DNA of 64,000 nucleotides, taken from contig NW_025813742.1 in NCBI RefSeq assembly GCF_021917145.1, positions 25,001 to 89,000 on the forward strand. The letters are read 5' to 3'. This DNA comes from Hypomesus transpacificus (taxonomy: Eukaryota; Chordata; Actinopteri; Osmeriformes; Osmeridae). The position numbers were made by a program, and so were the translations under genes. Under the pieces are notes generated by a model. The model was given only the letters and a program-made list of their open reading frames with translations, ran no database searches and had not been told where the DNA came from. Shown here piece after piece: positions 12,482-31,752 of the stretch (positions are counted from its first letter, which is position 1; each line of letters starts with the position of its first letter).

Positions 12482-13620
12482 AGCGATTACTTCAATTCGA
12501 AAGGGTGAATCTAACGTAAGTTGTTCGAGACCTAGAACCTTGTTTACGCATTCCCGGTGGCATTCAGACTCCGTTCCAAGAGATCACCAAGCCCCCGGGG
12601 TACAACATGGCGTCGGCCTATGCGTTTAACACACTGCGATGCCTATTGGACATGAGGCCTTGAACTGACAGCTCCTAAGCCACTTAGAAGAGGGTGAACC
12701 TGGCCTTTATGTAATGCGCACTGTGGACACGCACTAGAACAAGGGACTTGTAGTCGTAGGTAAAGAAATTCAACTTGGCAGGCAGGAACATAGATGTTTT
12801 TTGCTCAGAGGAACTTAGAACTTTAAAGTTTCAAAGTTCTGAAAATAAAGGCTTTTGTGTCCCTTACCTTAGCAGTCGGAAACCCTATTTTTGTGATTAA
12901 ATATCCGATGCATTGAAATCGCCTGTTACACAAACTAGACAAGCATTGGCCTATCATAAAAATTACATTCTCAATTGAACAGTCAAATAATTGTGAAGTT
13001 TATTTATTTTTAAATTCCGACTCTGTCTTTGGGTCTTGTGATCCATTCACAATGCAGAAAGCATCCACACAACAGGAGCCTAGATCGATTTCTCACTGTT
13101 TGTCACAGCATGAACACATTTTACAACCAGCAAGGTATTTTACATTTCTATAAACCGGCCTTATGTATCATGCAACTACGACAAAGACACAAACAATGCA
13201 TTTTCTCCAAACAAACGTCATGAGTTACTTTTCATCTTTAAAAGTCTAGGGAAAATGATAGTGACCTTTACCTATTGGAGGCATGGAAGACTTAATATCC
13301 GCTGGAATACTGAAGCTAGATTAACTTGTCCAGTAGGTCTGACTGCTGAATTATTACAGCATTGTAATTTATGTTTTGTCCACTAACTGGAAACTAAGAC
13401 ATTAACACTTTTATTTATTGAAGCACTGCGTAAAATATGTCAGTTTTTTTATTGTAATTTACAAAATTAGTGGCAAAGAGGCATGAGATACAACAGTTTA
13501 CAAGACGTAACGTGATGGTGGGGGTGTTCGTAACTGTCTAAATTCAAAACTATCATCTACTTTATTTACAACAGGGCACTGTCGATTTCTATTACCGGAG
13601 TTATCTACTAACACGTGAGG
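12482..13620. other. siah2 promoter/5' UTR and taf9 3' UTR
   Basis: This interval separates the siah2 start from the taf9 stop, both on the minus strand. No exon is recognised. The taf9 3' UTR should occupy its right part: minus-strand AATAAA signals read as TTTATT on + at 13561-13566, 13448-13453 and 13410-13419. The part next to 12482 presumably holds the siah2 5' UTR and promoter. Confidence 0.6.
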
Positions 13621-16099
13621 TCATAATGTGTCGTAATCGTCGTCGTCTTCGTGCTTCCTCTTCAGTGATTCGCTGGCCGAGTTCTGTGACACCATGTTGG
13701 TTGTGATGATAATGTTTTTGGAGCCAATCAGAGAAGGGTTGATGAGGACGTTCTGAACTGTCGGAGTGGATGGCGTGGCTGAAAAAAAAAAAAAACATTG
13801 AGGATTTACAATCGAAATGCATTTACTTTTCTAGACCAAGTGTTGGATTAAAATGTCCTGATAGTTTCCCAGCCACACTCCACTGAAAGACTGTAATCAG
13901 CTACAGAGTGTTTCTTAAATTCAAATAGAGCAGTGGTTCTCAACCCTGGTCCTCAGGGACCTCCTGTCCTGCATGTTTTCAATGTTTCTTGGCTCCAACA
14001 CACCTGATTCAAATGCATGTTCGTTACCAGGCTTCTACAGAGCTAGATAACGACCCTTTCATTAGAATCAGGTGTGTTGGAGCGGGGAAACATCTCAAAC
14101 ATGCAGGACAGGGGGTCCCTGAGAACCAGGGTTGAGAACCACTGAAATAAAATGAATTCAGTTGTAGATGAAGCCCACAGACGTCACACACACACCAGAT
14201 TTGGAGACGGCAGTCTGAGACGAGGGGATCTGAACGGTGAAACGCTGTCCGCTCAGAGACACCGGCGTGCCCACTTTAGCGGTGACAGACTGCACCGAGG
14301 GAGTTCCTGGGGAAGAGACATTTACATTTAGTTATTTAGCACAGTGGTTCCCAACCCTGGTTTCCCCTGCTCCAACACACCTGATTCAAATGAATGGGTC
14401 GTTATCCAGCTCTGCAGAAGCCTGTTAACGACCCCTTCATTTGAATCAGGTGTGTTGGAGCGGGGAAACATCTAAAAACATGCAGGACAGGGGGTCCCTG
14501 AGTACCAGGGTTGAGAACCACTGATTTAGCATACGCTCTTATCCAGAGCGACTTACAGTAAGTACAAGTACATTTCCCCCCCAAGGCAAGTAGGGTGAAG
14601 TGCCTTGCCCAATAAAACAACGTCAGCCATCTGACCCTCAGACACAATGACACAGCAGGACCAAACTGTGAGGAGGCAGGAAAGGGTCTCTGATTTAAAA
14701 ATGCAGGGTCAAGGGAAATACCCCAACGTTTAAAACCATCCAGTGCCACTTAAGGCTGTGAACAATACCCCCAAACTACAGAGGTGAATGGAAAAGGGAG
14801 AGATTACAATGATAGTTTTTGTTGTTTTATCTTTATGTAACACGGAAGGTGTAGCCCTTCCTGTGTGTTTCCATGGTGTCCACTCACCCAACGTGGGCGT
14901 ACTCGGCCTGCTGGACATCGCTCCTACGCTGAGACGAGGTACAGTTATCCTTCCACCGGACGAAGACACCTACACAGTAACGAAAACTCAATCAGTTCAA
15001 AATCATCCAGCTAGGGACTGTACGTTTACCTGGCGTTACTGATTCAACGACAAGCAAGACATGCAGTCAGATTCTATTCAAGTAGATGCCAGGGAAGAGT
15101 CCAACAACCGCACAGTCACCAGCTTCCCAATCTGTTGCACCTTTTTCTGTATGGACTTCAGTCTGTAGTTGGGAGCCGTCAGACAGTAGCGATCTGGGGG
15201 CAGGCGAGGGCCTGTGTAGGGCTTGATCAGGGGAAGAGGAGTTTGGTTCTTTTGTCTTGCTACTTCCAGGAGAAACTGCAACAACAACAAAAAACATCAG
15301 CGACTGTCCTGACAACGCACAAATAGGCAGGGTGTAATAAATTAAGAGTCAGTTTTATTGTCATTCAATGGTACAGTTTTTTGAGGTCTTACGTCTCGAG
15401 GGGGTGGAGAAGTGAAGGACTGGTCCATTCGACATTGGATCGCCAGCCGTATGTCGTCTGCATCCACGTTGGATTTCTTTGCGTGAGTGGCATATATCTT
15501 TGCGTCTTCAATAATGTTTGTCACGTATCCTGCAAGTGAAGAGGGCAATGATAATGACATCTCCGTGCATCAGCATATGTTTCACACACGAAACCTCGAT
15601 AACATGTGTTGTAGCTAAAGCCTCTTACTGTAGGTAAACTCCAACATCTGGTTTATCACCCTCGGTTCGTACTCCGTGATGCCCATGTCTTTCAGGATTT
15701 GCATCATTACCTGAAAATGGGTGGGAAAATCATTAGCAAACACGCATTGACTGTGAAAATGCATGAACAGTTGATAGTCGATAAGCAAAACAGCTGTAAA
15801 AGCTTTGATATCATCATGTTTTATGACACCGAACGTAAACATGTCGATGGCAGAAAATAACACTACTAGCAAGTTGAACAGTTAGTCGAGCTAACTAGCA
15901 TAGAAGCCAGTCACGGGTTGACCAACAATATGTCTGGGGTTTACCGTACAACAAAACGTTTCAAAATAGCTGCCGCAATACGCTCACGGAGTAGACAGAG
16001 TATATTCGTATGTAATGAGACAGCTAAGTTCTGCAGACGTTTAGGAAATCAGTTGATTCATACCTGAGCATCTTTTGGCACAGTTTTCGGAGAAGCCAT
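13621..16099 (-). CDS. taf9: TAF9, TFIID/SAGA histone-fold subunit
   Basis: TAF9 is an H3-like histone-fold subunit shared by TFIID and SAGA that pairs with TAF6. Seven coding exons read leftward: 16099-16064, 15710-15629, 15529-15393, 15275-15141, 14969-14888, 14306-14196 and 13778-13621. They join in frame with GT-AG borders to give 246 residues (human about 264). Exon 1 encodes [12 protein letters not shown]. The histone fold (about 13-80) includes [33 protein letters not shown] and [12 protein letters not shown]. The conserved TAF9 region with [20 protein letters not shown] follows, then [14 protein letters not shown] and an acidic tail ending [13 protein letters not shown]. It lies head to head with ap4m1 about 570 bp away. 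One intron carries a hAT MITE, and another carries a SINE split by a second MITE. Identification is firm. Confidence 0.96.
13931..14144. mobile_element. hAT-type MITE in a taf9 intron
   Basis: A 214-bp element with terminal inverted repeats CAGTGGTTCTCAACCCTGG and its complement, typical of Charlie-like hAT elements. It is flanked by AAATAGAG (13923-13930) and AAATAAAA (14145-14152), an 8-bp target duplication with two differences. The two arms are near mirror images. There is no coding capacity. Confidence 0.85.
14319..14638 (-). mobile_element. Teleost tRNA-headed SINE, truncated and split by a MITE
   Basis: Reverse-oriented SINE tail (TTTACATTTAG on the left, then CATACGCTCTTATCCAGAGC and the GGCAAGTAGGGTGAAGTGCC core). 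It ends in a remnant of the tRNA-like head (complement of GTCAGATGGCTGA). Most of the head is missing and a hAT MITE sits inside the tail. Confidence 0.8.
14342..14523. mobile_element. hAT-type MITE, same family, inserted into a SINE
   Basis: Same family as 13931-14144, with terminal repeats CAGTGGTTCCCAACCCTGG and CCAGGGTTGAGAACCACTG. It is flanked by a perfect 8-bp duplication ATTTAGCA at 14334-14341 and 14524-14531. The duplicated bases belong to the tail of a reverse-oriented SINE, so the MITE is the younger insertion. Confidence 0.92.
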
Positions 16100-16768
16100 T
16101 TTCGCTTTTGCCCCTCACCCCGCGCTTCCACTTCCGCAATGATCGATTGTGTGACAGTCAGACGGCAGTACTGCCACCTTGGGGTCTGTAGTTCTGTACG
16201 GTAGTCGTCAGAATGATTGATTAAATGTATTCACTGCCATTCGTAACTCTACGGGAATCGATTTAGCTTGTAAAAATGATTGCTACCAGATATGTTAGAC
16301 GTGAGGACAAAACAAAATGAAGGCTTTTATTGCAACGGCCAGAGTTATGCAAAAAGGACACTAGATGGCGCTGTAGAACACTGGGTTCATTTTAGCTACC
16401 TCCTGGTGGACACATTTATTTAAAGTAGAAGCTGTTTGTAAACACATCAAATGTAGCTAGCTACAAATACATATATTATCTGTATTACTGATAGTCTCGG
16501 GATATCAAAGACAATCTGCCGTTCAAGACATTCCTGCGAGCAAGACAGCAGGGAAGCAAAGTAGATTCGACTTGTAAATGCCCTTATTGACTAACGTGGG
16601 GAGTAACACGCCTTCTAGCTAGCTAGCAAGCTAATGTTCTCAACGATTGTCAGCTAGCTAGTCTAGAAGGTATGTAGAACCAACTAAAGCTATGGGCACA
16701 TGATGCCACCTCGCTGCTTCTGTGAGATGGTTCCTGTTATTGTGCTTATCTGTTCTTTCCACAGGAAG
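16100..16768. promoter_or_regulatory. Head-to-head promoter interval, taf9 / ap4m1
   Basis: The taf9 start is at 16099 on minus, and the ap4m1 ATG at 16769 on plus lies just after an acceptor (exon begins 16765). A GAAG|GTATGT donor at 16669/16670 suggests a non-coding first ap4m1 exon ending at 16669. No TATA box is obvious. The interval is inferred to work as a bidirectional promoter. Confidence 0.55.
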
Positions 16769-16896
16769 ATGATTTCCCAGGTCTTTATCTTGTCCTCCAA
16801 GGGAGACCACCTAATCTACAAAGACTGTATCCTTTACCCCCCCCCCCTCTCTCTCTCTCTCTCTCCTCTCGCTCTCTCTTCCCCCCCCCCCCCCCC

Positions 16897-16935
<39 letters not shown>

Positions 16936-19900
16936 CCTACTTTTGAACTACCTCAACACAATTAGGTTCTTGATTACATTAATTGGTGCTGTATGTAAAT
17001 ATTCAAGTCATTTCTGCCATTTGAAGATGTCAGTGATGACTGTGGCACAAAGTCTTTGAATGCCAGATCACACGCACAGTGACAGCGCGATTACGTCTTT
17101 AACCTGACGCATTAGTCCGTGGCGAGGCTGGGAATGAGTCTGTCAACATTTTCTACAAGATGGTCACCGCGCTGAAAGACGACCAACCACCAGTGGTCAT
17201 GGTATGATGTCTGTGTGTGTGTGTATTCTGACCTATCTGTGGTTCTGGGACAGACCTTTCTCGTCTGATTACTTTTTCAGAGTCGGAAAGACTTGCACTT
17301 TGTTCACATCAAACAGGGAGGACTGTACTGGGTTGCCACAACAACAGCGGATGCCTCTCCATTCACCATCATCGAATTCCTCAACAGGTCTGCTCCAGTA
17401 TAGTCTATAGAGAGGCTGGGGTGGATAAACACGGGTTTCAAATGCTTTTACTGTGTTTGCATTGCCCAACGCCTACGTATCACCTGCCTCCATATTTATG
17501 GCCTGGTCCGTCCATGTGTGTTTGATTGCCTGTGTTCCAGGTTAACAGCCCTGATAAAGGACTACTGTGGGAGTCTAACAGAGAAGTCTGTACGGATGAA
17601 CTTTGCCCTCATATATGAGCTGTTGGATGAAGTTGTGGTGAGCACCTTTAGCCTAATCCCTGCTCTCACATCCACCCTGGGGCCAATCTGAAGACCGTTT
17701 CCAAAGCATTCTTCTGTCTGTGAGACGTGAACACAACTTGGAGGGATTGGCTTCTTTAGATTGCCCTCCTTTCATCTTAACCCCGCCCTTTTTCTCACCC
17801 CTTCCGAGCAGGACTATGGTTATATCCAGACGACCTCTACTGACATCCTGAAGAACTTCATCCAGACGGAGGCAGTCAGCTCCAAACCCTTCAGCCTGTT
17901 TGACCTCAGTAATGTCGGCCTGGTAGGTCACCGAGTCGGCATCGCACGGAAGCCACAGAGAAATGCATTTGAGTTAACCTCGCTCGACCAAATCCATGAC
18001 CCTTGGAAAATAACTCAAATGATTTACATTTTTTATATTTTTTTCGCTTCAAAGATTTTGATGATTTTCATGTCTCTTATGTTCCATGTAGTTTGGAGCT
18101 GAGACTCAGCAGAGCAAAGTGGCTCAGAGTGCCTCAGCCGCACGGCCTATCACGTCCAGCCGAGGAGAACAGGTGCATTTGATATGTCATCAAGTGTTCA
18201 AGGCCTGGCAGCTGACACGTGGCTGCCCTGCCAGGTGGCAGAGAAACACAAACTGTTCCTTGATTCCGACCACTTAAATACTGACATAACTCTGCACTTC
18301 TGATCCTTAATCTTCTGCTGTGCTTTCCCCTTGCACTATATGTACGTCTCTTTGGATAAACCCGTCTGTGGGGTAAATGTCAAATGTAATGGCCATGTAC
18401 TTTAATATCGTAAATGTTGAAGCTATCTTACTTGAGGACCTGGCAATGCTTGTGTTTCTGAACTGTCCCACATCCTAAATTCCTCTCTTCCTTTTCCCTG
18501 TTTCCAGGGAGGGAAAAACGAGATATTTGTGGATGTGATCGAGCGGATGTCTGTGGTCATTGGTTCCAACGTGAGTAACCATGGAAACATAGTGTAAAGG
18601 AGTTTATTCGCAACATATGGGTTATTAAAGACCTTTAGAGCTTTTTTTCCTCTCTCCCTCTCTCTTCCCTTTTTTCTTTCTCTCTTCCTGTCTCTCTCTC
18701 ACTCTGCCTCTCTCTGTGTCTCTCTTTGTCTGTCTGTCTCTCTGTCTCTTGTCTTTCTCTGCCTCTCTCTCTCACTGTCTGTCTCTCTCCTCTCCAGGGA
18801 GTGCTGATGAAGGCTGACATAGTGGGGGAGATCAGGGTGAAATGCTACATGCCCAGTTGTTCTGGTGAGCACCATGTTCAACATGGCTGCACATGCCGCG
18901 AAATGAGAAGCTGTTTGCGGTGTGACAGTTCATTTGTCTTCTCCTCCCCCCCCCCCCCTTCCTCTTTTGTGTCCCCTATGACCCTCATCCACAGAGATGC
19001 GTATTGGCCTAAATGAGGAGTTCAGCATAGGAAAGTCTCAACTGAGAGGTGGGCACGGCGCTTAACATGTCTGGCCATCTGATTTGTGTTTGTATCTCTT
19101 ATCTGGTTGATTTAAGGTCTCGTTTGTCTGTAAATCATACACTGTCATTATTACTTCATTTGTTAAATTCGTAGGAACTGCAGATGTCTGACACAGTGAT
19201 AGACCTTGTTCGGTTCCACGGTTCTCTTGGTAATGGTTTGTGTTGGGTAATATTTTGAGTGTTTCATCCGTCCCTTCCTCCAGGCTACGGGGCAGTGGTT
19301 AGGGTGGATGAATGCAGCTTCCACCAGGCTGTGAAACTAGACGAGTTTGACTCCTACAGAATCCTGAAAGTCTGTCCCAGCCAAGGGGAGGTGAGGTGTT
19401 CACCCACGTAACACACACACACTCGTCATGTACACATTCATACACACACACACACACACACACACATACACTCGTAATATACACATTCACACACACACAC
19501 ACACTCGTAATATACACATTCACACACACACACACACTCGTAATATACACATTCACACACTCGTAATGTACACATTCGGGAGTCAGTTGGCTTAGCGGTG
19601 AGGGAGTTGGGCTAGTAATCAGAAGGTTTGCGGATCGATTCCCCGCCGTGCCAAATGTCCCTGTACTTACTGTAAGTCGCTCTGGATAAGAGCGTCTGCT
19701 AAATGACTAAATGTAAATTCACACACACTCATAATTTACATGTTCACACAAAAGGATCTCATTGTCTAATTGTATTTTCTCTCTACTTGTCACTCTTCCA
19801 CACAGCAAACGGTGATGCAGTACCAGCTGTGTGATGACCTGCCCACTCCAGCCCCGTTCCGCCTCTTCCCCACCATAGAGAGAGACAACGGTGGCAGGTA

Positions 19901-21177
19901 CGGAACCGACACTCAATCCAACACAACCTGATCATATCTCGACAGGAAGTCCTGTTGTTTTTGCAGCTTGGCGGACAGGAAGTTGAGTCGTAGCATTGCT
20001 AAACCTCCAGCCCTCATCCTGTAGGTTGCTGATGTATCTGAAACTGCGCTGTGACCTGCCACCTAAAAGGTCAGTTCCTCCTCTATGGGAGGAAAAAAAA
20101 ACATTTTTATAATTATATATTTATTTAGCAGACCTGCAACCTCTGCAGTATAAATCAACTTGTTTTGTTTGCAGCTCCGCTATTAATGTGTCAGTGAATA
20201 TACCTGTCCCCAAAAACTCATTAAGGTGAGATCGTTTTCGACCCCTGCACTGCATCCATAAAACCTACCAGCCTAAACGTTGCTCTTCAGACTGTCAATA
20301 AAGTTCCATTACACCAAATATCAAAACGCTAAGCTAACGCTAGCTCTCCTTTGTTTGTGTCGGTGCACCTCCTCCACGCTGGCCGTCCCCAGCCTGTCCC
20401 AGGAACTGAGCAGTCCGGATCAGAAGGCAGAGCTGCAGCCCAGGAACAAGGCCATCGTCTGGGAGATCTGTCGCTTTCCCGGGGGCTCCCAACTCTCCGC
20501 TCTGTTCAAGGTGACGCTCTGGAGACACGTGCTCTGTCTCTCCCTCCATACGTTCACTTCCTTTCTCTCTGTTTCTCTCTCACTTTACCTCCTTTCTTTC
20601 CCTTTCTTTCACTCTCTCTCTCTCTCTCTCTCCCTCCCTCTCTCACTTTAACTATTTCTCTTTCACTCTACCTCTCTCCCTCCATCTCTCCCTCTCCCTC
20701 TCACTTTACCTCTCTCTCACTTTACCTCCCTCTTTCTCTTTCACTCTACTTCTCTCTCTCTCTCTCTCTCTCTCCCTCTCTGTCTGGTGGTCCAGTCTGG
20801 CCTGTTGCCATGGCATCGACACCCTTGGTCAGAACGTCTCAGAAGGTCTGTCCTGTCCTGTCCTTTCACAGTGGACACAGACATGACAGGAGATCCCTGC
20901 TAAGATGGCGATTAGGATTCTGATCACTCCCCCTCTCCTCCTCCTCCGTTCCTCCCCCCCTCCTCCCCTCTTCCTGTGTTTTCAGTTGGAGGTCTCAGGC
21001 TTGAGCTCGGCCTCCATGCTGGAAGTAGGTCCGGTCAGCCTGAGCTTCGAGCTGCCAAAGTACACCTGCACGGGACTACAAATCAGATTCCTCCGCCTCT
21101 CGCCGATTCAGCCCGGACCGTCTCAGCGCTGGGTCCGCTATGTGACTCACTCAGACTCATATACCATCCGCATCTGA
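16769..21177 (+). CDS. ap4m1: AP-4 complex subunit mu-1
   Basis: Mu4 is the medium, cargo-binding subunit of the AP-4 adaptor at the trans-Golgi network. Fifteen coding exons join in frame: 16769-16826, 17116-17201, 17281-17387, 17541-17637, 17812-17922, 18092-18172, 18508-18570, 18798-18864, 18995-19048, 19284-19390, 19806-19897, 20025-20069, 20175-20225, 20393-20510 and 20986-21177. The product is 442 residues (human 453). The longin-like N-domain opens [40 protein letters not shown] and [19 protein letters not shown] lead into the mu homology domain ([45 protein letters not shown]). The end is [15 protein letters not shown]. Introns contain a SINE (19578), CT tracts and CA tracts. A polyadenylation signal ATTAAA lies at 21332. 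Identification is firm. Confidence 0.96.
18286..18393 (+). mobile_element. SINE/LINE 3'-tail fossil in an ap4m1 intron (tentative)
   Basis: The sequence from CTCTGCACTTCTGATCCTTA to a diverged TCTTTGGATAAACC...TAAATG tail resembles another copy at about 57738-57838. Both look like eroded copies of a fish retroposon ending in the GGATAAAAGCGTCTGCTAAATG-type tail. No head is visible. Confidence 0.45.
19578..19718 (+). mobile_element. tRNA-headed SINE, internally deleted
   Basis: The head GGGAGTCAGTTGGCTTAGCG carries a box A-like stretch and GGATCGATTCC a box B-like stretch. The copy jumps from GTGCCAAATG straight to TCCCTGTACTTACTGTAAGT, lacking about 50 bp present in full copies. The tail ends TAAATGACTAAATGTAAAT. 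It lies in an ap4m1 intron. Confidence 0.85.
20600..20790. repeat. Pyrimidine-rich (CT)n tract in an ap4m1 intron
   Basis: CTCTCTCT blocks broken by CACTTTACCTC, a motif recurring about five times. Confidence 0.85.
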
Positions 21178-21818
21178 CTCCCACACACACACACACACAC
21201 ATACTGCACTTTCACGTTAAAGCTGGCTAGTCCATTTGTCGAGAGCAGGTTCTGGTTTTCCTATTCCAACTGATGCAAAACACAAACCGTGTTTGAATGG
21301 AGAGACAAAATGTTGAACAATATAATTTTGTATTAAAGTGTGATATTTATTGAGCGATTTAATATACATGAACATACGTCTACTTAATCAAGCATTTACA
21401 ATCCTCACATTGCATACCCACACCAAAATGCATGGGTAATATTTTACATTTTGCACCCATGATGTGATTTTTAACTGTATAGGAAATGTATTATTATATT
21501 ATGCAATCAATACACTTGGTTTTCTAAGTGTGAAGTCATTTTCGATCTCAAAAATACTTGTAATGCAAACCTATTGCGCAACGCTGCAGCACTTGCCTCC
21601 AAAAACGCGCATCATATCAACATTCCAAGGGTCGTCCTGCCTTCGCGGAAGCGAAAAGCACGGAAGACGAGACGAACCGGACAGTAGATTAGCTAGTTAG
21701 CTTGCAGGTGTAACTTGACAGGATTCGAAGAAAAACACTGGAAAGATATATAAAGATTTGTGCTACGTAGCTACCGCCTTTTCTGTTGCGAGCCTTATAT
21801 CGAAGGCCTGCCGAGGAG
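21178..21818. other. ap4m1 3' UTR and arrb2 promoter/5' UTR
   Basis: The left part carries a (CA)n tract and the ap4m1 polyadenylation signal ATTAAA at 21332-21337. The right part, up to the arrb2 ATG, should hold the arrb2 promoter and 5' UTR. No other gene is seen. Confidence 0.6.
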
Positions 21819-30138
<8,320 letters not shown>

Positions 30139-31752
30139 AGCACACACACACACAGACACACACTGTGGGTGGTGGGAAGGAGGCATGTTGAGGAAGCTGG
30201 ATTTGGATCCTGCTGTGAAGCTCCTCTGCATTTTGTGTTCCATTCGTGGTATGTCTGCCTGTCTGCCTGTCTGTCTGCCTGTCTCTGTCTGTCTGCCTGT
30301 CTGTCTGACCACAGCCATTGTCCCACCACCTTCAGTGTTAACTTAATATTGTTCTATAGCGTTGCTGGAAGTTTCCATCCATGTCGCGGAACAGCTGTTT
30401 CACACATCTGGAGATGGGGGAGGATGTGGTCTGTTGGGAGACAGTGAGAGTGTGTGTGTGTGTGTGTGTGTGTCAGAGGCCCCTGAGAGATTCTCTTTTA
30501 TTTTATTCTTCTTTTTTCAAATCTCAAATTGTGCCAAGCTGACGCAGGGAGAACCAAGAGGAACATAGTATGTTGTATCTGTGACTGCTTGAGACGTAAT
30601 TTGGCAAAAACATACATGCTCTAAAACGACCCACACGTTATCAAATGTATTCAAGTCACCCCTAGCTACCCTCCCCCCTCCACACACACACACTCACACA
30701 AACCCTAGCTTCATGGATCGACCTGCCACCCACATCTCTACAGACAAGGCTGATTAGAGGATCTGGATCCTGACCAGATGTCAGTCAACCATCACAGGCC
30801 GGTAACACACCGTTACCACCCACCTGACCAACAACACACCTGTACACATACACACCGTTACCACCCACCTGACCAACAACACACATGTACACACACACAA
30901 CGTTACCACCCACCTGACCAACAACACACATGTACACACACACAACGTTACCACCCACCTGACCAACAACACACCTGTACACACACACACCGTTACCACC
31001 CACCTGACCAACAACACACCTGTACACACACACCTGCACACACACATGTACACACACACATGAGAACCGATGAAGCATGTTTTTTGGGCGGTGCTGTGAA
31101 CTATGAATTATGAACCTGTGATTCTGTTTGTATGATTTATTTTTTCCTCTTTGTGCATTTTGTGGGGTACTTATAAGCAACCGTGCTAAGTGTGAATATA
31201 TGAGTATATATATATATAAGTGCCACCACTGAGCTGTGCAATGCCATCATGTCGACCGGCATTATATTACCATGATGGGATGGGATGTAAACGAAGACAT
31301 TTATGAATTATTACTACTGTATCATCTTTATGACCATGATTATTCTCATAATCGGTAAAGGAAAATGTATTGTTTGCCGTTGCATTTTTTTTATTTCAAG
31401 ATTTTTATTTTCTTTTTTAATAAAGGCTAAATAAACAAACGCTTATGTTTTTGTTTAAAAATAAATGATAGGGCCTGTTCCTTAACCCTCACCCTGCTTT
31501 TACTGTTATCTGAAGTCAAAAAATGTTAATTTTGTAACGCTACAAGATACATAATAGGATCCTTTAGCGAGATTTAAACATCTAATAAAACCTTTACTTT
31601 ATTCATGACAATCATTAATCATTAAAATACATTTGCCTATAAGAAAGTGTTAAGCACAGTAAGGTGCGGGGTCAATGCAGCTGAAGTTGGCCATGTTGAG
31701 TTGTAGTTCTTTTGAGTTGTAGTTCTTTATGACCCCTGGTGGCCACGCCCCT
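30139..31752. other. arrb2 3' UTR and convergent ATG16-like 3' UTR
   Basis: The arrb2 3' UTR runs to AATAAA at 31419-31435 and contains the minisatellite at 30805. The ATG16-like gene arrives from the right, with a minus-strand AATAAA signal (TTTATT on +) at 31598-31603. The two genes are tail to tail with less than 200 bp between their poly(A) signals. Confidence 0.65.
30805..31045. repeat. Minisatellite of about 52-bp units in the arrb2 3' UTR
   Basis: CGTTACCACCCACCTGACCA followed by ACAACACACCTGTACACACAC is repeated about five times, decaying into CA repeats. Confidence 0.92.

Noticed and set aside
30778-31180. Repetitive HPPDQQHTCTHTQRY-type protein
   Set aside because: It is the arrb2 3' UTR minisatellite read in frame.
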